NCBI RefSeq assembly: GCF_015706575.1
Contig: NW_024037058.1
Location: 16,947,547 to 17,011,546 of the forward strand
Length of the DNA stretch: 64,000 nucleotides
Reading direction: 5' to 3'
DNA from: Patiria miniata
Taxonomy: Eukaryota; Echinodermata; Asteroidea; Valvatida; Asterinidae
Shown: positions 57,501 to 64,000 of the stretch, piece by piece
How positions within the stretch are numbered: the stretch's first letter is position 1
How the letters are laid out: the number at the start of each line of letters is the position of its first letter
Position numbers and translations under genes: made by a program
The notes under the pieces: model-generated
Database searches by the model: none
Told to the model about the DNA's origin: nothing
What the model saw: the letters and a program-made list of their open reading frames with translations, nothing else

Positions 57501-60500
57501 AACATGCGAACTTTTACCCACCAGCTGGGAAAGTATAGACCATTATCATGTTGCGGCCATCTTGATTTTGACCATTCAAATCAACGTAACCAAGGCGAGG
57601 TTGGAAAGAAAAATCGTCTGGTTCCTTTTTGCACAAAGAACATCATTCAGTACTGTTATAGGATACAGGGAACATGACTGAAATGGTGTCAGCATGATAA
57701 AACTCTATACTGGGGCAAGTTTGACTGTTCTGTTGTCAAATCCGCCTGACGTTTTGAGAGTGTGATGCCGTCAAACTCGTGGGCTATTTGACATGCACAA
57801 TGAGTGTACCCCCACAACCATGTCACGTACAAACGTGGATGTTGTGGTCAACATCAGGAAACTGTTCTCTTCTGCGCTGCACGTGTATCTCTGGAATTAA
57901 GTGGTTTAAAAGTATGGACATTTACCGTTTAATGGACAAAATAAAAGGAGGTGTTTGTTTTGCCTTTCGGCTGTCTCTTGGCGTGACGTCACAGGTGACG
58001 TGGTCAATATGTGGAAAATATTACAGGCTACATAACCTCCTTTATTGGGCCAGAAACCATAAACTGTACGTAGCTTATTTTGGTCTGGTTATGTAGAAAA
58101 CACTGCGAATTTTCAGCTCATACTGCCTCAACGCCCAGCAATAATTGCACACAATAAGATACTCCCAGACCCACCATGTATCCGTTCTATACTTTATTGA
58201 CTCCATTGACTCCATCATGTCCTTAACTCGACAGCTCTTCTTTTCTTCCAACCTCTCGCACTGTCCCAAGTCCCTCCCCCTGGAGCAGCAGACACAACAG
58301 TTGTCTAGTCAGAGAATTATTTGGGCAGTACCCCCAAGGACACCTATCGGTGTCAGAGAATCCCCTCAAAGGCCCGCCGCAACCACCCTCATCCTACGGT
58401 CACAGCACCCGATCCCTTGCCCCATTAAACCCCACATAAAAAAAAACCCGTGTGCGGTCATCATTTACACCCGTGTGCTTTTCGGCTTTTCTTTTCTTCG
58501 GCGAGGGGCTCCTTATAATCGCATAGCCTCATTCATCCATTAGAGGAACTAAATCCGACGGTTTCTTTTGAGGATCATTCCCGTCTTAATATTTTCTCAA
58601 GGTCTGAACGAGACAGAACGAGATAGCGAGTGATTGTCATATTTCATGCGCGGGAGCTATTCGTTATGCATTGATAGATGGTTAGGTCTGTGGACCTTAG
58701 AGACGGGGCAATGCGCCTACAATTCCTCAGTTCCACAGTCATAATATCATTTAACAATCCTGGCGTTGCAAGTACCTTTAGAATGTCACAACTGTATTGA
58801 ATGAGGGTACTTTATGCCTTTTTTTGTTCGAAAGTCAACTCAAAAAAACATCAGTGATGAGTTAAAAAAAATTCTCAAAAGGTTACCATTTGTCTTGTGG
58901 GCAAAGATTATCCTGAGGCCTATTTCTTACATTCAGGGACAGATTATTGTGAGAAAGCCACAAACAAAATGAAAGAATTGTGTCAGCTTTGTCGGCTGTA
59001 ATACAGCTCTGTCGGTTGTAATAACTTAAATACATTTTCCATGCAATTGTCTTTGCTTAGGCCCTACAACAAGCATACTGAGTTATAGCTACTATTTTGT
59101 GAGTGACTGTGTGTACTTCATGTGACGCATCCGAAAATAGAAAGAGAATATGCCAATTGTTTCATCGGCTTGTGCGTCACCTTCCAAAAAGTTCGGTATA
59201 ATAACATAATGAGCGTGAAACAAATCACCTTTGAGCAAACACACACGATCCAAAGGGATGACGTGTCTGTCGAATATCGACTTTAAAAAAGGGACTATGT
59301 AATTAATCAGTTAAGACAATAATTACACTAGCGTGACCGGATTTTACAAAGCCTAATCGATGACCTTTGAATTGTTTCCTCGACAACTTCCTAATTAAAT
59401 GAATGAAGATCGGGGACAACAATTATTGTCATCTTGTTGTCTCTGTATAGCCTAGTTTAAGCAACAACTCCAAATAAATAAACAACAAACAGACAAACAA
59501 CAGGGGGGAAAACTCGTTTAAATTTTCATGAGCTTGATTTTTACTTGTTCTTGTTCTTCGGTTTTTGACCTTTATATTGCAGAGTATTTGGCTTCCTTTC
59601 CACCCCCTTTCCCCTTACCAAACCATGCATCAATGAGATGCCGTAATCTCCTATTAATGTACTCCGCCATGTTACTTTAATGCCTCGACCCCGTTGGGAC
59701 TCATGTCTGTCGGAAGATCAAAGCATGGAATATTTTGTCCCGACGTCCTTTACCCAGATCCGCTTTGTAAAATGTCATTATAGAAGGGTGTTGATTATTT
59801 ATTTTGGCGAAATCTTCTCTTCAGCCTCTAGTCGGCTTTTCTTCTTTGGCATTTCGTTGGTTTTTTTTTCCATCTGATGCGAAGGCTAAGCCGTGTATAG
59901 GCCTACTCTTTTTAAAATGATGCCTTCAAAATGTGCCTACAAAATGGTCAGAAGAACTGCAAGTACCCTTTTCACATGGTTATTGGTCGTAATTCAAAGG
60001 AGTGGGAACTTAATTGTGTAAATACCCGGAGACTCGCCTGCGAACAGAATTGTTGCCGAACTAACTGTGCAATTAATTAGGCCTACTCAGTGTGGCTTAT
60101 TTGCCATTCACAAAGAAGCAATTTATCGAAGTCGGCCCCGTTTAAGTCAAATGTCCCATACCAATTCCCAATCCAAGGGAAACTTTTGATTTAGTGTTGC
60201 GTTTGATATACCTTCGTGTCAGGTGACGCAAACGGAGTTCTTTCTTTGTATTGCCATCGATGTTCGTGTGGAATTCATAAGTTGTGCGTGGGTTTTCAAA
60301 GTTTTATTTGAACTACGAAAGAAAACAAAATATCCACCATCCTGTACAAATCATGGTTCTTGAACTATGCAGACGTGGATTGAGGTACCGGCATTTTCTT
60401 GGCCTATACACTCAGAAAACATCATCTTAATCAACAATAACAAATCGCCTTGCACTTGAAAACTAAGACATTGGAAAAGTAAAGCAGCTAGGCAGGTTGT

Positions 60501-63269
60501 CAATCATTCTGCCGAGTGAAAAGTCAGTCTGTAAACTTGTTATCAATCACAGTCTATACCAGCCAGTCAAATACATCAAGATCAGTCAGTCATCCGACCG
60601 AATGACGATGACGTAAACGGGTCTGAAGGGATCTGCCCTCAACATTCTGTTTCAATTTGTCAGCTTCTCCGTTTTGGGGTGTATTTCTTTGTGTCTTGTT
60701 TCCGAAACACGATTTGCAACCAAAACACAAACTTGGGACGATCATTGGCAATCCAAACAGCCTGGCCGTGTTTCACAACACGCCCTGGGCCATGCACGGA
60801 ATTGGGTGTGCGACTGACCTGACAAATCTCGTATCCTATTCCTTAAATCTCTAATGTCGGAGAACAAATCTAATTGTTTTCAGTTTCCCTTACACACACA
60901 TTCCAAAGGGTGGAGTGACTGACAGACGCAGAGGTGAAGTTACATAGCCTTCCAATTAAGACTTTAATTTCATCAGATCGCGATTAGGTGGTTTAAGTCT
61001 GTTGAAAGCATGGGACCTGGCAACCGTAGACTTTGACTTGTGGTCGGCATGTAAAGGATTTTGTAACTTTTCGTCAGAGCCTTAAAGCTCAAATTCATCG
61101 GGGCAGAGGTTAAGACTATGTCTGACTCCAAATTTGGCAGAAACAGCCGGGTTAAACCTTTTCCGGTTGCACCAAATCCCCTTAATAGATTTTATTCCAT
61201 ATTTTTTTCGCAAACGATAAGAGCCTAAACGAGTTTCAAATTCCACAACCTCCAAGACTTATATTGCAGGAGGTCTAGAAAATTCGACAATAGTTCTAGC
61301 TGCACCGACCTCAAATTTCTCAAAAGTAAACAAAGGAAACTTCTGTGCCACGTCTAATTTGGTCAGGCGCGTCATATCTGATGGGATGAAAATTGAATTT
61401 GGCATATGAGACTTGTCCCTTGAAGGGCTTCCGTAGTTGTAACAACCGTCAACCACTGGTCTCTGACTACAACATCACCAGTCGTCTCGCGTGACTTCAG
61501 CAGAATAGCGCGAGTTTTGGGGGGGGGGGGGTTTGTACAGAGATAGTGTTTGTAAAAACAAGACAAGGCAAGCCTATAGTAAAGCTGGTCCCAGACCTCA
61601 CCAAATTCTATTCACTTGATTTCAAAATGTCCATTCATTGAAAGTCTTTTCATGCATTTGATCTACGTATAATGAGCCGGATATAACTCATTAGTTGGCG
61701 TTACGGGGTAATCCTATACGATAGCACTGCCCAGCTGATTAGTGACAGTCAGTCGGCACGGTCAGTCAGTCGAGGAGTCAGTCAGTCAGCACGGTCAGTC
61801 AGTCGGGGTGTCGGGGAGTAAGTCAGTCAGTGAGATAGCCTACAAAGTGGGTACTATAGGCTGGTACCGTTGGCACCGGCAAAAAAGGTTATAAAAATGT
61901 TAAAATTAGACAGTTGTCATTGTGGTTTCATAGTTAAGGTTATAGCTTATGAACTTCTCATTAATACCAATCATGGATGAATGCGCACAAGTGGTTTCAA
62001 AAACAAAAGCTGACACTTCTTGCTAAAGTTGGTCTGTTTCCTACCTCCATGGCCTGACTCAGCGGTGGCATGAGCTGTCCAAACAATGCTCCGTAAGGAA
62101 AGGTTTGTGGACCTGCCCTTTAACACAACGTCCCTAGTGAGGCGCGCAATGTTTGGACAACTCGACTCGATCACCTCTGATTCAGACCAACCTAGATAGT
62201 CATCAGTGACTGTAGGGGTACAAGACAGTAAGGTATTAATTTGGGAGAACTGGTGAACCATTACAAAAAAGATGCAACATACATTAACACCAAACCAGTT
62301 TTTTTTCCGGATTACTTTTGCAATTTTATACACTCTGTTAAGAGGTTTATCGAGAAAACCGGTTATGAATGCGTGATGAATAACAGGGGAGTCATGTAGA
62401 CCTATATAGGCCTACTAGGCGTAGTGATGGGTTCCTCTTCTCCACTTCTGTGACCCCGAAGGAGATCGAATCCCAACCTGGCCGTTAATAGGATTGGGAG
62501 TTCAGTAATTAATGCCTGATTCCTTGGGTTTCCCTGCAGCATCTTTCCTGGGTTTCCTCCCATCTCACGGATAACGTTTTGCCCAGGCCAAATTTGCGAT
62601 ACATTGCCAATACATTTCAAAGAACCGCTGGTTTCATTACTCGATAATAAATTCAAAATAATGAGCTCTATATTTAAGAGAAGATTAAGTAGACGTTCAT
62701 ATCAAAATTTTACACTAAATTTTATCACAACTTCGGTCACAGGTAAATCACAAAGTCAAACCACAAGTCCGGTCACAAGTAACAGTGGATGAACAACAAC
62801 AAAATAATGGGTTTTTTTAATCACAGTTCAGTTGAATAGCTTACTTTACTTGGAACTGAATGACTTGTAATGGACTTTTGAGGACGGTGTGATTTAATCG
62901 ACATTGTAAATAAATAAACAGTAAAATATAAAAATTGATCTTTTAATTGACCCTGTCCCTTTGCCCCACCCAGGGAGCCGCGAGACGGCCTTCGTTTACG
63001 CCATCACCAGCGCGGGCGTGGTCCACGCCGTGACCAAGACATGCAGCCTGGGCAACCTGACCGACTGCTCCTGCGACGACTCGCGCAACGGCCTGGTCAA
63101 CTCCGAGGGCTGGCAGTGGGGCGGATGCAGCGATAACCTGGACTACGGCATCACCGTCGGTAGGCAGTTCGTGGACGCGGCCGAGGTACGGAAAGGGGAG
63201 GAGGAGGAGGGCAAGGCGAACCGGGTCAGGAGCGCCATGAACCTGCACAACAACGAGGTTGGGCGACAG
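54573..63269 (+). CDS. WNT16: Wnt16, first three coding exons (5' part)
   Basis: Secreted lipid-modified Wnt ligand for Frizzled receptors. Exons in the window: 54573-54658, 57160-57464, 62974-63269 (phases 2, 1, 0), coding 229 aa; later exons are past the window end. Hydrophobic signal peptide in residues 1-26 ([12 protein letters not shown]), then WMWLGIAS, characteristic of Wnt16, an extended Ser/Pro-rich segment (38-66), [20 protein letters not shown] (N-glycosylation NCT at 113), the exon 3 block [34 protein letters not shown] and [11 protein letters not shown]. The palmitoleoylated Ser motif (CHGVSGSC region) would be in the next exon and is not seen. Introns of 2.5 and 5.5 kb. A 42-codon ATG-started frame lies upstream at 54358-54486, a possible uORF if transcribed. 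Confidence 0.93.
55453..55646. mobile_element. GCTTAGCA/CTGGGCC-type small element
   Basis: CTGGGCCCAATGACATTGAGCTGC at one end (given as CTGGGCCCAATG), AGCTTAGCC..CTGCTTAGAAGCTCCAGG at the other. Internal TTTGCTAAGCAAATAT palindrome. No clear duplication. In Wnt16 intron 1. Confidence 0.5.
55650..55800. promoter_or_regulatory. CpG-rich patch in Wnt16 intron 1
   Basis: GC- and CpG-rich (CCGGGCCAGACGGC, AAAAACGCGCCGTGCGCG) with AATTACCGG, in otherwise AT-rich intron. No splice-compatible frame seen. Could be a regulatory element or an unseen alternative first exon. Confidence 0.25.
56540..56634. repeat. 25-bp tandem repeat, about four copies
   Basis: Unit GCATATATTACATGTACCTC ATAAG at 56540-56560 (short), 56561-56585, 56586-56610 and 56611-56634. 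Confidence 0.85.
56751..56890. repeat. GGTCCC/GTCAACTC minisatellite with inverted halves
   Basis: Units CTGGTCCCTGGTCAACTC on the left and their reverse (GAGTTCACTTGGGACC, GACCTGAGACC) on the right. Related to 33505-33617. Confidence 0.65.
57534..57709. mobile_element. MITE with TATAGACC ends, copy 2
   Basis: Inverted copy of 30483-30660. Ends TATAGACCATTATCATG and CATGATAAAACTCTATA; shares GTCTGGTTCCTTTTTGCAC and CAGGGAACATGACTGAAATG. Confidence 0.78.
57710..59129. other. Wnt16 intron 2, proximal part
   Basis: No exon or clear mobile element visible between the MITE and the conserved-looking motif cluster. Confidence 0.35.
59130..59460. promoter_or_regulatory. Candidate enhancer in Wnt16 intron 2
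   Basis: Repeat-free segment with ACCTTTGA twice (59227-59234 and 59361-59368; TCF/LEF-like), several TAATTA/AATTAA homeodomain-type sites, ATCGAT and a Sox-like ACAATTATTGT (59419-59429). Motif clustering is visible; activity is inference. Confidence 0.3.
59461..61700. other. Wnt16 intron 2, middle part
   Basis: No exon seen. Contains two TAGGCCTA octamers (59898, 60078) and a G run near 61518-61531. Otherwise unremarkable. Confidence 0.35.
61705..61850. repeat. CAGT-microsatellite element, copy 2
   Basis: CCTATACGATAGCACTGCC lead-in followed by interrupted CAGTCAGT arrays, as at 46160-46310. Confidence 0.7.
62425..62660 (+). mobile_element. tRNA-derived SINE, second family, copy 2
   Basis: Degenerate box B GAGATCGAATCCC (62462-62474), CCTGATTCCTTGGGTTTCCC, GGGTTTCCTCCCATCTC and GGTTTCATTACTCGATAATAAA-like tail. 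Diverged copy of 35525-35765. Confidence 0.65.
62740..62890. repeat. ACTTGTGA-family repeat copy
   Basis: CGGTCACAAGTAACAGTGGATGAACAACAAC-type block (shared piece GGATGAACAA with 40498-40508) and GACTTGTAATGGACTT. Diverged copy of the 40440-40580 block. Confidence 0.55.
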
Positions 63270-64000
63270 GTGGGTTGAAATTCAAAATGTTAGCATTGTT
63301 AACTTTGGGAAGGCGATTCTAAGTTGTTTACAGACAGTTTCCACAGAGCGCCCCAACTGTGGACAGGATTTTTTTTAATTCAGTGACAATGAATGTATAA
63401 AGTGTTTACTCATCACAGAAAAAAAAAACCACAGACTTGTCCACAGTGATCTGGTACACGGTATCCTGTGGAGACATGTGCACAACAGGGAACAAACGAT
63501 TGTTTACGTCTCCACAGAGCAATTTCTATAGGTGAATACGTCTCCACAGGGTTATCACGAAATAGATACATGGATTTAACTCAAAAAATAGGAATTTCCA
63601 AGGTGTGTTGTAGTGTCGCAGATTGAAGTATTTTATGTAAGGGATATTAAATCCGAATTTTAGCCCAGGAAATTAATTCTGGTTAAAATAGGAGCATTTT
63701 GAAAGTACACTTTCAAACTCGAAAACTTTAGTACACGAGAACAAAGAAATGACTCCACAGGCACAAGGATACAAATTCCAGTATGTGTGAATGGGCTCTG
63801 AGCAGCAACGTTCGGTCACAACCTAACACAGTAACCACTTCCGCCTACACAACTACCCATTTGCTTTTGGCAATTGGAGTTCTGTGTCTTGTCTTAGGGC
63901 ACCGGTACCTGCGATGATCTAATTTGGTCTCAAATCCCACTCGTCACTCTTCACACTCTGGAGGTAGACATCAAAACACTCCTGCAGGTCCTTTCTCAGA
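63270..64000 (+). other. Wnt16 intron 3, start
   Basis: Donor GTGGGT at 63270. No further Wnt exon found before the window ends; the CHGVSGSC-type block is absent. Contains several CCACAG-rich stretches (for example TTTCCACAGAG, TCTCCACAGAG) that recur about every 60-100 bp, a mild local repeat. Confidence 0.5.

Overview
This is a stretch of an animal nuclear genome. Every recognisable gene is cut into short exons by introns with GT..AG ends, the spacers are AT-rich, and the non-coding DNA is packed with tRNA-derived SINEs, small inverted-repeat DNA transposons and long G/C homopolymer runs. The gene set (PARP3, acid-sensing-ion-channel-like DEG/ENaC channels, Wnt16) and the repeat style fit an invertebrate deuterostome. 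An echinoderm, perhaps a sea star, is my best guess, but I cannot prove the species from the sequence.

Layout, all genes on the + strand: (1) 551-14682, a complete PARP3 gene in 11 coding exons (536 aa, catalytic H-Y-E triad intact). (2) 14683-21667, an intergenic region holding a 1.8-kb hAT-like element, an AT-rich stretch, an unusual dispersed repeat at about 19255-19580 and G/C-run elements. (3) 21668-29071, ASIC-like channel gene A (8 exons, 499 aa). (4) 29072-33105, a spacer with small elements and one unexplained exon-like open frame. (5) 33106-41474, ASIC-like gene B, a tandem paralogue of A with the same 8 exons, the same intron phases and the same length. (6) 41475-54050, about 12.5 kb without a gene I can support. 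(7) 54573-63269, the first three coding exons of Wnt16 (signal peptide to MNLHNNE motif); the rest of the gene lies beyond the window.

The genes do not form a functional operon or pathway: DNA-break-response ADP-ribosylation, proton-gated or ligand-gated Na+ channels, and a secreted Wnt ligand. Only the two channel genes are related. They carry a sharp-edged tract in exon 4 (134 bp, one mismatch) that looks like gene conversion. They have diverged at pore-lining positions: GAS versus GGS in the selectivity filter and Glu versus Gln in the lower pore.

The richest accessory biology is in the mobile elements. Four elements carry clean 8-bp (hAT), TA (mariner-type) or TTAA (piggyBac-type) target duplications that can be read directly, plus others with inverted ends only. 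Several hAT-type elements sit inside or beside tRNA-derived SINEs, which suggests an insertion preference. A 355-bp element made of 16-bp tandem repeats folded into a palindrome carries a perfect 8-bp target duplication. The palindromic octamer TAGGCCTA occurs at least 17 times, where about one is expected by chance.
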